A stretch of DNA of 64,000 nt from Bursaphelenchus xylophilus (Eukaryota > Nematoda > Chromadorea > Rhabditida > Aphelenchoididae), in NCBI GenBank assembly GCA_904066235.2, contig CAJFCV020000001.1, positions 7,812,001 through 7,876,000 of the forward strand, written 5' to 3'. A program made the position numbers and the translations under genes. Every line of letters begins with the position of its first letter. Position 1 is the stretch's first letter. Below are positions 35,440 to 47,767 of the stretch, one piece after another. The notes under the pieces are model-generated. The model made no database searches. It saw nothing but the letters and a program-made list of their open reading frames with translations, and was not told where the DNA came from.

Positions 35440-36154
35440 TCTGAAGAGGTAATAAAATGAAAAACAGTGAATCTGGTGACCCGTGCCCACTCCAGAGTTG
35501 TTTGTTTAGGAGAAATCCGTCGATGGAGCACCAGTACAGTCCCCCGTCCAACTCGATCTTGGGTTTCGTGAGCAGGGATCCCTTTATATAGAGGAGTGCA
35601 CGATCTGAAGAGGGATCGGGCGGGATGGCTCCGCCCCGCCGAGTTTCAGATGGTTTCAGCGACCCCATCAAGGATGTTTGTAATGCTCTTTAATAGTTAT
35701 TGTAAGGTCCGTTTTATGCCGATCATCGGTGGAATAATGGCGAGGGATGGGGCAGGGTCAAGAACCCGCCCCATCGTGACACCTAACCCATTTCCAGAAA
35801 CTTGTTGACCGCCCAGTCAAGGGCACGGCTTGTTGAGGACGTCGGTGCCCTTTCCAAACCCATAAAACGCCGCGATTAGAGCCGATTCCCATGCTTAATG
35901 TTTTTTAATAATACGATCTCCTGTAACAAATAGCAGATATGGACGAAGAAAAGGGAAACCCGTGCAATTACGCATCCGATATGACGTCAGTAGAAGGTTT
36001 TCCAGAGGGTACACGCCTGAAAGATTCGGGTCAGAGGGAAATGAGTCGTGTTCAACATCTACAAAGCAAGCTCCGTTCGGATCTAATTGGCCTGGATTAC
36101 AAAACAAATATGGGAGAAGAAAAAATGATGAACATATAATTACAATGTTTTATT
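35440..36154. other. Intergenic between cuticlin and SCYL2
   Basis: Promoter side of the cuticlin gene and 3' side of SCYL2. A minus-strand frame at 35895-36107 lies downstream of the SCYL2 stop and looks like 3' UTR. A GC-rich patch lies at 35600-35660. No gene was seen. Confidence 0.5.
36148..36153 (-). terminator. Poly(A) signal of SCYL2
   Basis: AATAAA on the minus strand directly after the TAA at 36157-36155. It supports the chosen stop rather than use of the overlapping GTAAGT as a donor. Confidence 0.5.
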
Positions 36155-39100
36155 TTAATGATGACTTACGAGATTATGACCGAGATTTGTGAAGGAATTG
36201 GGCCTCGCAGGCCTGGCTTCGGAGTTCTCGTTTGTGGGGGATCTTGTCCTTGACCGTCGCTCACTTTGTCGTTGTTTCCTGACCCTAAAACACAATGTTG
36301 AAAGTTTGCAAACAGTAAATCTTGTTTGTAAAAATCTCACGTATTCAATCCCACATCGAGTTGCGAGCCCTGCTCCAGAGAGACCGAGTGCATGTATCCT
36401 TCCAACCAAGACTTCCTCCTGACCTCTGTCCCTGTGGGCATTACTTGGCTTTCGTCGGACACATCACTTCCGTTCCCTATCTTCAACGATACATCTGATT
36501 CGATTGATCCCCGAGAGTCTTTCGACTCTCGTCGTCTCGGATCTTCCAATCGTCCATCAGCAGAGAGAAAGGACATCTTCCGACCGTCTCCACTAAAAGA
36601 AGGCCGGGCCGCAGTAATCAGCAGCCGGGGGAGATGATTGCTGCTCATACTCACTCTTCGACTGCATAATCTTCTAAACACAAATCACTACCCTCCAGGG
36701 CCACCTACCCTCCGTCTGAAGGTCTCATTTTGTGATCATCAGATTCGTATCTTATCTGTTCGATTATGTCCAACAAGATCCTCACTGAACTCATGACGTC
36801 ATCAAAATGGGCGGAACTCAATTCGGGAAGAGCCAATCCGGAGACAAGAGGAGCCAAGAGATGACTGGTCACTATGCTTGTGTCCTTGAGCCTCCCCACA
36901 TCACAGGTGATAATCCTTTGCACCAGGCGGGATTTGCTGTGAACGATGGCTGGATGATGTTTTGTGCACAAAGAGGCGACACTCAAGAGGTTATACAAGG
37001 TCAGAGAGTCGCAACGGTCGCTCAGATGCGCGATGGCGACAAGGAGGTCAATTTGGCGCTACAGAAAGTTATGTAATCAAGTATGTATATATACTAGACG
37101 AATTTTTTCTATACAAAAAAAAAGAAAAAATTGTCAAACTTAGAGCTTTTCAATATTGTTGTAACACCACGGCCACTATAGGCTTGTTTTTTCAAAAAAA
37201 CAAGGTTAATCTGCCTAAATCTTTAACAGCCCAAATCACTTGATGTTAACATAATTTAGAATTTTTGTCAAGAGCTACAGTGCGTTGAATCCGGAAATGC
37301 AGCGAAAGATTCAACGAAAAGTGGCTTTCTTCGCGGAGTAGAAACACCTTTTTGAATTAAGACTCACAGGCACGTGATTGTCGAAGAATGAAGACATTTC
37401 GTTGAAAATAGGGATCAGTTTCTTGTTGATATACCAAAGTGGAACATACTCCGCAATATGAGGAATTGCCCTGAGGGCGGCTTGTTTAAGATGATTTTCA
37501 TTACACGTCAGTAGATGAAGAATGCTCTCCAGGCATTTATCTTCCACCATCTCGTCGTTGAGACGACGAAAAATGGTTGATATGTTATCGAATATAGCTT
37601 GGGTTAACTAAAAATCTTGAAATACACTTCAGAATTACCGTAATATCCCCAGGGATCTTTTCAAGAATATGACGAAACCATGGCCTCAATTTGTGAATGT
37701 TATGACTCTCACAATGACTTAACATATATGCCAGAGGACGCAGTAATGCGGTGAAAGTCTCGGCCGAATCATACAGATTCTCATTGAACCTGGCCATGAC
37801 TCTGGTGAACCATATTTTCTAAAATGATTACTCGTAAATGGTTTGCAATACATACTTCAGGGATTTCTGGAAGTGCGGCAACTAGTGTCTGTGACAGGAA
37901 ATGTGATTTGTGGGCAGGGTCAAACTCCTGTGCAATGTCGTCCAACTGGCGAATGGCGGTCAGACCAGTGTCATCGAAGTGTTTTGTCTGCAATTCCCCG
38001 TTCAGCGTTCACTTTATATTAGCTTACCAAAGCCAACATTTGAACTGCTGGTCGTTGCTCTACTTCTTTACTGAGCACTTTCAACAGCGATTCCTTCAAA
38101 TTGTTCCCGAGTTTATCCGAAATCACCTCCAAAGCGGCATCTAACTGATCCACCACAATGGAGTAACTGTCCAGATTATTGCGGGCATCGATTATCTTCG
38201 TTCCTTCCGCATAAATCCAACAGATCAGAACTCCAAGAGAGAAAACATCGGCCGAGGTTGACACGTGATTGTTATTGGGAGCGAGGTATTCGGGGGCCAG
38301 GAAATCGAGATCTGGCTGCAGCTCGGGAGGAAGTTTCTTGCTCCAGGAGTAACAAGGGAACATGTTTTCCTTCTTGGCGGGGACGGAGAACGAAAATCCC
38401 CCAATCTTCCATTGCTGGGAACAACTCACGTAAACGGATTGGGGATTCAGATTCCCATGTAGAATCTTGGCACTGTTGTGGAGATAAGAGAGACCATCGA
38501 TCAACTAAAGTGTAATCATGTTGTCACAAAATACTGACTTTAACCTTACCTGAAGGATTCCCAATTTGATTTCGAGTCTTTCCAGGGTATAAATTTCAAG
38601 GAAAGTGTCGAGGGTGCCGAGGATCGGCTCAACGGGAAGGCAAATAACTTCTCTAAAAATACACTTTCTAGTCCTCATATTTTATGGATGGTCATCATTT
38701 CAAAAAACAGGTGGATTAATGGCTTTTGAGAAAAAAGTAGGCCTAATTCTTAATAGTGCAAGGCTGTGTATCCATAGAAAAATCAAAATTTAATGAGGAA
38801 CTCGTAATTCAGCAGGAACATTAATATTTGAGTAAACCTGATTTCAGAACACCTTCCATCTACATTAACATACTTGGATTCTGTCAACGGTCCTAGACAT
38901 TTGAGAAGCCGAGGATGGGAAAGCGAGGACAGCTGGCTGGCCCCATACTTAAGCAGATCCACTAAAGCCAGACGGTTTATTCGACCAATTCTGGCTGGGG
39001 CCTTTACATTCGACTTCTTGTTGAACATCATCAAGGAAGCGGGCTGAAAAAAAAATATATAAATTACATATCTAATGAATACCTTGGATGTTTGTATCGT

Positions 39101-39409
39101 CTGGGCAGTATAATGATGCCAATGAGATCCACATTTCCCTCCAAATGCTAGCAAATGGAAAGCCCGTTCGAGTCCAGTACCGGCTAAGGAAGGGAGCACA
39201 TGGTTCGGGGGAGAAACCATGGCCGGAGTGGAACCCGAAGTCCCGGCACTTGATGGGGTCGACGCCCCTTGAGGTAGAGAGCGTAGAGAGTTGGTGGAAC
39301 CATCAGTAGAGGTGGGTGCGGGTTGAGGACGAGGCCCGGGCGACTTCATGATCATAAAAGGGACGGACTCAGGGTGCGCGGAGTCGCGGAATGCCGCCAC
39401 ATTGGCCAT
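36155..39409 (-). CDS. SCYL2: SCY1-like protein 2 (SCYL2/CVAK104) pseudokinase
   Basis: Exons 39409-39083, 39043-38838, 38652-38550, 38504-38028, 37987-37856, 37818-37639, 37607-37368, 37058-36709, 36673-36341, 36284-36155; phases close to about 825 aa. The pseudokinase core shows LSSLSHPRLLKCLGPLTES, LIDGLSYLHNSAKILHGNL, QWKIGGFSFSV and PDLDFLAPEYLAPN; HGNL replaces the catalytic HRDL and GGF replaces DFG, as in SCYL2. HEAT-like repeats follow (KSHFLSQTLVAALPEIP, LRAIPHIAEY). The Ser/Arg-rich C-terminus lacks known domains. SCYL2 binds clathrin and works in endosome traffic. Exon 36673-36341 contains an intron-like stretch (GTGAGT...TTTTAG, 62 nt) whose removal would break the frame, so I kept it. 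Confidence 0.85.
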
Positions 39410-40965
39410 GAAATGTATGTGAATGCCCTTCTCAAAAGTCAGATGGCCTCCTTTTCCTCCTCCTCTCCTGGGCGCCGCACACCGGAAATTTACTCCGGGG
39501 CCACGTCTAAATTACTCGATGAAGTCACAAAAATAAACCGACAGATGAGTGAGGGAAATAGGAATTTGGTGAAGATCGTTGCGTCACCGGCTTATAATTC
39601 AAGGGCGTGCCTCAAATAGGAAATGAAATGTTTATGGCCAAGTCTGGGCACTTTTGTAAAACCAAAAACAAAAAAGGGCTTTCACAACATATTTCCAGAA
39701 GAGTATTATGGTGGTATTCAAAATCGGAGAAGGGTCACTGGCCCATATGAGAGCGAGTAAAGGATGGCCAAAGAGCCAAAAATATGAGAGGAAATTAAAT
39801 TTAACACTCCAGCATGAAACCCGAAAAGGTGGAAAACAATTTTAATTTCAGAAATTTCCCTTCCGTCTGGCTTACAATAAGAGCAGGGAACATGTTAACA
39901 GGCTTAATAGACAGGTGAAAAGACCGCATAAAGGAGGACCGGAGGGCATGTATTCAGCCAAACAATCCGTAATGAAGCCGAGGAAGAGGCTTCAGATAAA
40001 TCACCCAAAAATATTATGCGATATATGTTTGCAGACATTCCAGAAGATTGATTCATTCAAGGCCCGAATTAACATATTATGCAAGTGGAGTGAGGCCAAT
40101 GAGGCTGAGAGTCTCATTCGGCCGAATGTTGTCGGCCACAAAAAAGGAGGAAGAGAGGTTCATGAAGCCGGTTTGAAGCCATTTTGGCAAGTAAATGAAA
40201 GTCCGGAGGCTGTTCCTTCCTTCGCGCGACTCTTTTTCACAAGAATGCCCTGTGGGCATATGATTCGCGGACGGTTGGAACCAAGGAAATCTCCGGAAAA
40301 TAATTTCTTCTTTTATATTCAAGGTGATTACGGTAGTTCTCCGAAGACCACCCTCCTCTTAAAGCCCTTCTTAACGAATGCTATCGATGGATTAAACCCG
40401 ATAAGCAACATTCCCGGATGAATAACCAAACAACAACACTAAATACTTGGCATTAGACTCCGTGAATAATTAAGACGCCTTAGGGACTGAGCCCATTGTC
40501 ATCCGCTGCATATAAAATCTCAAAAGGGTCTCAAAGGTTTTGGAAGTGCGTAATAATCCGCAAAACAAGTGTAAAATGCTTTACAACGCTTCTCTACTCA
40601 AAAGATAATGAAAGAAATGTAAACAAATCCACGGAGGACTACTAATCAGGGTGTAAAAGTGGAATAACAACAGGCCCCATGTCCTTTCTAATAAGTTAAG
40701 AGAGGCATTTCCATTAATTTGATAAAACTCTCCCGTTTTTGTTCCTTCAAAATGACTGATGCGAGACAAGAGCCCGAGTACCCCCAGGGCCATGAGATAC
40801 GAGAGCCAACCAATTAAATATAGCACCCATAAGGAGAAAAGTAGACATTCCGTGCAGGAAATGTAACAAAGTCAAGATTAAGGGCCCGCCAACCCGAAGG
40901 CGGCTTATTTGACTTCGTGCACTTTTTCGCCAACACATTTATTTTCTATTCTTCTGTACATAATT
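39410..40965. other. Intergenic between SCYL2 and the receptor gene
   Basis: 5' flank of SCYL2 and 3' flank of the Cys-loop receptor. A plus-strand open frame at 39915-40421 (168 codons) has no signal peptide, domain or splice context and overlaps a minus-strand frame. I do not call it a gene. Confidence 0.5.
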
Positions 40966-42702
40966 CTACAGGTTCTTTATTCTCAATCTGACCAACTCAT
41001 CCACTGACACCACACTCTGAGGTAAAGTAATGGGCATTCGATCATCGTAGAAAAGCGGGGTGTCTATGAACACCCAAATAGTCCCGATGATGGAAAGTAA
41101 TTGGAAGAGCCACAAAAAGAAACGGTCCAGAACGGCCGAGGCGTACTTCCAGTCTTCTTCGGTCTGAAATGCCAAGTCATATTATACTTGATCCTCCAGT
41201 GAAACCACCCACTTCATGGTCGCATCTCTTCTTTCGAATCAACTGTGAGATAAAACCAACATTCTCCAGACATTTGAAGACTTGTTTAGAGTAGTACAAA
41301 GTCTTCAATCTGTCATCATGAGGTGCTTTCACCAGATCTCGGCACAATTGTTTGCTGAGAGTGGACATGGTTCCTCTTCTCTTCCGTTGCGCAGTCCCTC
41401 CGTCCTTGTTAAATAACATGCTCACTGTTTCCATATTACTTTTCTTGGTTGGCAATCGATCCCGATTCATTCCCAAAACCTTAGGAAGCCACTTTAATAG
41501 GAGATGTCGAGCTGTTGATGACATTGAATGGGTGGTCGGTTTCCGGTAATAAGTATTCAGAACCAGGACGGTGAAGGCGGAAGAGGCTGATACCATCAAC
41601 ATTGTGAACAAAAGATATTTGGAGATAAGGGGAAGAGTAGTGCCTGAGGCAGGCATCACTTCAGTCAAGATGAGGAAATAGAAGGCAACCGAGACCAGGA
41701 TGGAGATCACTAATTGGATCTTCTCTCCAGATTCACAAGGAAGATAAAATACAAATGGGGTCAGACAAGCCATGAAAACATTGGGCATCAGTAGATTCAC
41801 GGTGTAGAACAAAGGCTTCCGACGGAGAAGTAATTCAAACTAAAAAATGCAATAATCTTGTTAGTCCGGGCATACTGTAAGATCCACAAAATCGCCGCTT
41901 TCAGGGCAGCAACCAATGTAAACCTTAGATCGCCTGAGAGCCTTGATGGACATCACATCCCATTCCACCGACGGATAATAATCAGAGAGATCTATTCCTT
42001 GGTCCGAAGTCATTTCGTCATCAGAAATACGGATATCTGAATCATTGAAGAACCCACTGTTGTCAATGAATTTGAGGTCGACCAAACGCTTTGGGAAACT
42101 CCAGGAACCAAACTAGAACTATTTGTGTACACATTTTGAGTTACCTTCAGAAAACAACGCTGCTCATCAAAAGGAAACCACTGGACATCCATCTGGCAAA
42201 AGGTCCGAAAGAGTGCCGGAGGTTCCCAAACAATGTCTCCAGTATAATATACAGTGGCTTTAGTGCTGATTGTTATATTATTTTCAGCTTCGGCACTGGA
42301 ACACAAAAGCTAAAAACCCGGCGTGATCTCACTTGTATAAAACAATATCTGGGACCCAGATAATCTCGTATGGGACGTGGAGAACATCAATCTGCCCATA
42401 CTCCTTGGGATCCCAAGTTAGCCGGTAGTCCTTCCAGGTTTGCCTCAGCCAGACTGCACACATCATTATCTGGTTTATCTCATCCTTTAAGAAGCAAATC
42501 AAACAGCTTTTGTCCAACTTACTAGTTCAATAATTTGTGACAAACTCAGTCTAATGTGGACCACAGTAGAATTACGAAGTCCATCACTCGGTCTGAGGTG
42601 ATTGTTGTAATCCACCATCAGATCATCAAAAAGACGGATCGAATCTTGAGTTGCAAGGACCCAGTGGAATAAAAGGTTAACCAAAAAAGCCGTCAGGAAC
42701 AT
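40966..42702 (-). CDS. Nicotinic acetylcholine receptor-type Cys-loop channel subunit
   Basis: Exons 42702-42523, 42484-42333, 42295-42145, 42112-41876, 41839-41213, 41163-40966; phases close to 514 aa. Signal peptide [17 protein letters not shown]. Ligand domain: loop [10 protein letters not shown], Cys-loop [15 protein letters not shown] (13 residues between the cysteines), loop B GSWSF, loop C YIGCCPES with the adjacent cysteine pair typical of alpha subunits. M1 [13 protein letters not shown]2 after GEK; M3 [14 protein letters not shown]; a long M3-M4 loop with basic patches; the MA helix [13 protein letters not shown] leads into M4. GEK before M2 predicts a cation channel. Valine stands at M2 9', where leucine is nearly universal. 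Which C. elegans subunit it corresponds to is not clear. Confidence 0.9.
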
Positions 42703-44755
42703 GAAGGGACTTCAGAACACCAAAACAAAGTCTCGTTTCAAAAAAGAATCCCACTTGTCCGACCCATAATCCAATAAAATTCAGACCTCAAATTTCCTGG
42801 AGTTTTTTCGTGGCTTTTCCGCACTCCCGGTCAAGCAGACGCCCTCCGGCGCAGCCTTCAAGAATCTTTTTGTTCTTCCTACCGGATCCACAAAAATGCC
42901 CCAGGGGTTTAAATTTTTGAAGGAAAACGTATAAAGTCAATACAGGACTTCACGAACGGCAAAGAAACAGGGGCCTGTTTCACTAACATAAATAAAATAA
43001 AACAGAAGTACAGGGTGTTCCAATCATCATGGAAAAAAAAATTATTCATTAATACTTTATGCTCAGTGGTCCAATCCGATTTTTTTTGCATTTTACAGAC
43101 CTTGGAGGCTTTAGAATCAAGAAAAAATTTTTTCTTTTATCGGCGGAGACCGTAATCCGCCTTGAATTCGGCGTTTTTTTTCACAACTGCGGCTGTAAAT
43201 TGTTGTATGTGTAAAGAAAATGGGCGGAAAAATACCCAGAAGATATAAAATGACATTTATTTCAAATTTTTGTGGTTTGGCGGAGACATTTCGGCGTACA
43301 ATTTTCCTTCGACTTTAGAGGGCCAAACCTGGCTAAAACCTAAACGTAGGGTATCCCTAGTGGTATAGCGCCTAAATACGGCTTATTGTTTCATCGGCCG
43401 ACTAGCAGATGAAACAACGGCAACTCGGCGGAAAAATCGGCGTTGAAAAACATGAACTCGTTTGAAAAATTATTTACAGCCTCATTTGTGAAAAAAACAC
43501 TTCGCCGAATTCAAGGCGGATTACGGAAGTCTCCGCCGATAAAAGAATTTTTTTTGGATTCTAAAAACTCCAAGGTTTATCTGTGAAATGCAAAAAAAAA
43601 TTTCGGATTGGGCCACCGAGCACAAAGTTATTAATAAATAGTTTTTTCCATAATTCTTGGAAAACCCTGTATAATAAATACAAGTAAAAAATGTCTCCGC
43701 TAAATCATAAAAACTTGAAATTAGTCTTATTATATAGGATGAAACAAAAAAGGAATGAAACAAAATTTTTGGTACTCTTTGATAGGGAGAAGAAGAAGAC
43801 GTTGCAAAAATTTTTTCGATTTTTGTACTTTCGGCAAAAAACCGCGATTTTATGCCGAAAATTGGCGGTTTTCGGCCAGAACAAAGTAATCGTGAGAGGG
43901 AATGACATAATTCGCAAATAATATTTTATACAGCATTAAATTCCCTACAAAATAGGAACGTTCGTTTTTTCAAAAATATACGGTAAAGTCCAGTTCTGAG
44001 GCATCAGAAGTAATAAATACCATTTTTTAAATCAAATTTCCCGGCCTTTGTAAGCCGTTAAAATCCCTAAAATTTGCATAAACTCAGAGAGTGACATGTG
44101 TTTTATCGCTTTGATACTTTTCCACACTTTATAAGGCCATGTCTGAGGAGCCGCTAGCTGTAAAAAAAGCATTACAAAAAATTTTTTTTTGACACCGGAT
44201 TTCGCTCACAAAAAAGTTCGGAATGTTGTGCGTCGCGACGCGTCGTATAATTATTCCAATTTATTACAATCAAAAAATCAAATAATAAAAAGTCCATCGT
44301 ATAACATGTCACCCTTTATTTTGAATTTTTCAAAAATTTCTTCAAAAGGCGATTCTTCGGCCGAGGGGCCTCTTCTTTTTGGGGGTCTCCTCCACTCGGG
44401 GGCCTCTTCGGTCAAGGGGCCTCAATCCGCGGACATGTTTTCGCTTGTTCAGATTGTCTGCCTGAAAATGGAATGTAGTGTAGAACAAAAAACTCGGACT
44501 ATCGTTCCGTACGATTTTTCACTTTGTGGGTGTTATGGTTGTTAGAAGATCAAAATTTTTTTGGCCATAACTTTCGAAACTATCAAATCTGGAGCAGACT
44601 TGAAAAGTATCTCTGGAAAGAAATCTCATGAAGAACATCTATCGATATCGATGAACACACATGAAAAAAGAGCTATAAGAACTTTTCAGCGGCGAATGAT
44701 AATTGACAAGCGGGTGTTTAGCGAAGCTCTTCCTGCCTCCAGACATCTCTTCTGG
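42703..44755. other. Intergenic, AT-rich, with one fold-back element
   Basis: Between the divergent receptor and astacin genes. It holds the fold-back at 43013-43673. Around 44340-44430 is a patch with repeated GGGGCCTC words. In-frame codons upstream of the chosen astacin ATG run to 44561 but begin with a TTG. No other gene was recognised. Confidence 0.5.
43013..43673. repeat. Fold-back element with ACAGGGTGTTCCAA ends
   Basis: About 660 bp. Left blocks CGGCGGAGACCGTAATCCGC and CTTGAATTCGGCG are mirrored on the right by GCCGAATTCAAG and GCGGATTACGG...CTCCGCCG. Outer blocks pair CCAATCCGATTTTTTTTGCA with TGCAAAAAAAAATTTCGGAT then TGG. No open frame. Confidence 0.75.
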
Positions 44756-47617
44756 ATGTGTAGGAAATCTCCGATTCTTTTTTTTATTTTCCTTCTGATC
44801 CCCAATTTTTTTTCTATAAGTTCGACCAAAGCTCAGCTAGCGGAGCGGGATGAAGGCCACCATATAACCAAAGTGAATATATCGACTGAGAATCCTCAGG
44901 AGGAGACTGTTGAGCTGACAAAACACTTTAACGTCGATAGCAATACTGTTCAAGAAGTCAGCTTCCTACTGGACAAACTAAAGAGATTGGCTCACCATGA
45001 TTACTTTGGGCCCAGAGGAGGGCATGATGTAAGTACAAAGAAAAGGCTCGCCTAATCTTATATTAGTTTGATGTAGATGCCCAGAAAAATACAAACACGG
45101 CTCCATTAGCTTCGTATCTTTTTGAAGGTGACATCTTTCTCAGTCATCAACAAGCTCATGCAATTCTCGCCAGATTTGAAAGGGAAAGATCCACAAGGTC
45201 CCTCAGTAGTGAGGATGGGGCCCTGTGGATCGAATTCCCCATCAGATATCGTTTTCATGATTCCCTAGGTACGTGAGTCTAATCCTGCAATGGCTCAGAT
45301 CTTGTAACCGTTCAGAAAATAATTGCTGCCATCGAATACTGGGAATCCAACACCTGTATTACTTTTGAACATAATGATGATGTCGACAGTGGAGATTTTA
45401 TTGAGTTCTTCAAGGGACAAGGATGCTATTCCATGATCGGGAAGTATGGGGGACGGCAAGGGATTTCTATCGGAGCGGGATGTGAAAGAGTAAGATTAAA
45501 AATTGTAATTTCTTTTCATCAATACGTGCATTAAACGTCTCATTGAACGATCTCATTTAAGCCTGGAGTTATTCAACACGAGATTGGACATGCCCTGGGA
45601 CTATGGCATGAGCAATCAAGACCAGATGCAGATGAATACATAGAATTCGAAAAAGATTTCATTCTCCCAACATATATGAGTGACTTCCAACAACGAGGAA
45701 ACGATGAGATTACAACCTTGGGTATCCCTTACGACTACGGATCTGTAATGCATTACGGCCCTACTGCTTTTTCCATAGATGGGAAAAGTTTTACATTGGT
45801 TACCAAGGAAAAATTGTACCAACATACGATCGGGCAACGCGAGAAACTGGCATTCTATGACATCGCTATCATCAACCGAGCTTATTGTAACGGTGAGCAA
45901 TTCAAAGTGAGGGAAAATTAATTTTAGATCGGTGCGATAAACAAAGCAAACGAAATCGTTGTGCTAATGGTGGGTACCCTCATCCACAACAATGTGATAA
46001 ATGCTTATGCCCTGAAGGCTATGGAGGAAAGAATTGCAAAGAAAATGAAAAATCTCTAAGTAAGTCTTTTTTGGCTCGCTGCGTCAGCCTCTGCTAGGGT
46101 CGGACATAAGGAAATTATTTTTTTTTTCAGTTGTCTATCTAAAATGTTGGTATAGGTCATTAAAACATGTTCCCAAAATTGTTTTGCGATTATGAAGGAC
46201 GGTGACTTCAAAAATCCAATATTTGTAGGATTAATGTAACATAATTTTTCTGATCTCAGGTCAATAAAAATCGACCATAAAAAACCGAAACCCGGGTGGT
46301 CAGATTACTAGGTTTCCTCAAAATCCACTGCGCCATGAAACCTCAAATTTTAATTTACTTAAAAGTACATATACCTATACCAGAACTCTATGGTGGTTGA
46401 AAATCTGCAATAAAATCTTGTGGGATTTTTGGTTTGAAGAAGATCTGGTCGATTTTTATCGACCGGAGATCAGAAACATTATGTAACATTAATCCTAAAA
46501 ATTTGAAATTGTGATTTTTGAAGTCACCGTCCTTCATAATCTACGGACAGTCGGTTTTGTGAAGTTTTCTTTATTGCAACGGGAGCAGCAGAGATCAGGA
46601 GGACGGTAACAGCTGTATGCAAATTTCCACCTTCCGGGTAGAATTCGGCAAACGAATGGAAGAAAGGTTTAGTGACCTATACCAACATTTTAGGCTACTT
46701 TAGAATAATTTTCTAAATATCCTCGTCTGACACAGCAAGCCGAAAATAGTCTTTTAATACAATACAAATGATACTATGTGTTTTAGACACAGAATGCGGC
46801 GGAATAATTCGGTTGGATGACGAGGAAATTGCGTTGGAATCACCGGGATATAAGGATCAAGAAGACTATGGGGAAAATCAGAAATGTAGTTGGATAATAA
46901 ACACCTCCAGAAACAAAATAATCCAAGCAGAATTCGTAGAGGACTTTGGACTTTTTTGCAGCACAGTATGCTTGGATTATGTTGAAATTAAAATTTCTGA
47001 CGACAAAAGGAAAACGGGAGCTAGATTTTGTTGCTATCATAAACCGGAAGAAATATTCACATCAGACACCAACCAAATGGTGGTCGTCTTCAGATCTCAG
47101 GTGTCTCAAGACGTTGGGTTCAAGATGAAACTCAAGGCCGGCAAGTGAATCACTAAAATCTAGAAAAACCTAAAATTTTCAGTCGATCGGTCTTCAATCG
47201 CGACAACAGAGGCTACCGTCACAACCACGAAAATCCCTACCACTGTCAGTGGAGTTGACATCTGGAGTGATTGGGGATCCTGGACGAAATGCTCCAGAAG
47301 TTGTGGTGGATGCGGGATTCGGTCACGAAAAAGAACATGCCAAACAACTACTTGCACGTAAGTGGGGACTCAGTTTTACCCCTACTTTCAGGGGCCGAAA
47401 CCAAGAATTCTCAACTTGTAACATGCAAGCATGCCCTCAGGACAAAGGATGTGGCAAGACCATCATCATTTCAACAAAATGTGACATCACGGATCCGGTG
47501 TGCAATGCATTATCAAGGAGAGCCAAGGATTGTAATTCCAAGGCGTGCTGTCCCCCATTCTTACCCGAGAAAGGGATCTGCCAAAACATCGACAAGGAAC
47601 CCATCCAATTCGGATAA
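44756..47617 (+). CDS. Astacin metalloprotease with EGF-like, CUB and TSP1 domains (NAS family)
   Basis: Exons 44756-45028, 45067-45268, 45299-45489, 45562-45892, 45928-46059, 46787-47140, 47183-47357, 47392-47617; phases close to 627 aa. A hydrophobic signal (ILFFIFLLIPNFFSI) is followed by a propeptide, then the astacin domain with zinc site HEIGHALGLWHEQSRPD and Met-turn SVMHYG. An EGF-like segment (CANGGYPHPQQCDKCLCPEG), a CUB domain (CGGIIRLDDEE...QKCSWII), a Thr-rich linker and TSP1 (WSDWGSWTKCSRSCGGCG) follow, then a Cys-rich end. This order is that of subgroup V nematode astacins (NAS-33 to -37), some of which are needed for moulting. The exon ending at 47140 uses a GC donor (G/GCAAGT), required to keep TSP1 in frame. 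The intron 46060-46786 is filled by a fold-back element. Confidence 0.93.
46065..46757. repeat. Fold-back element in an astacin intron
   Basis: Left TTTTGGCTCGCTGCGTCAG mirrors right GACACAGCAAGCCGAAAA. Inner pairs are TGTTGGTATAGGTCATTAAA with CTATACCAACA, GAAGGACGGTGACTTCAAAA with TTTTGAAGTCACCGTCCTTC, and ATTAATGTAACATAA with TTATGTAACATTAAT. It occupies almost all of the intron. Related sequence at 26110-26370. Confidence 0.75.
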
Positions 47618-47767
47618 ATTGACTATTTGCAATTTATTGCTAAAGAATTTTAAACGTGAAGTAGGCTGGGAATGGTTACGATGAGATGCTTATGATTCTT
47701 GAAGAATTATGCCATCTGGGAAATGTTATGTACAACTGAGGTAGCTGATAAAAGCGGGTAAACATAA

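Noticed and set aside
35895..36107. 70-codon minus-strand frame downstream of SCYL2
   Set aside because: It follows the stop and AATAAA of SCYL2 and has no ATG-linked domain; probably 3' flank.
36600..36663. Possible 62-nt intron (GTGAGT...CTTTTAG) in SCYL2
   Set aside because: Removing it shifts the frame into an early stop, whereas the unspliced frame continues through the Ser/Arg-rich region to the last exon.
39915..40421. 168-codon plus-strand open frame between SCYL2 and the receptor gene
   Set aside because: No domain, signal or splice context; another frame overlaps on the opposite strand; composition looks non-coding.
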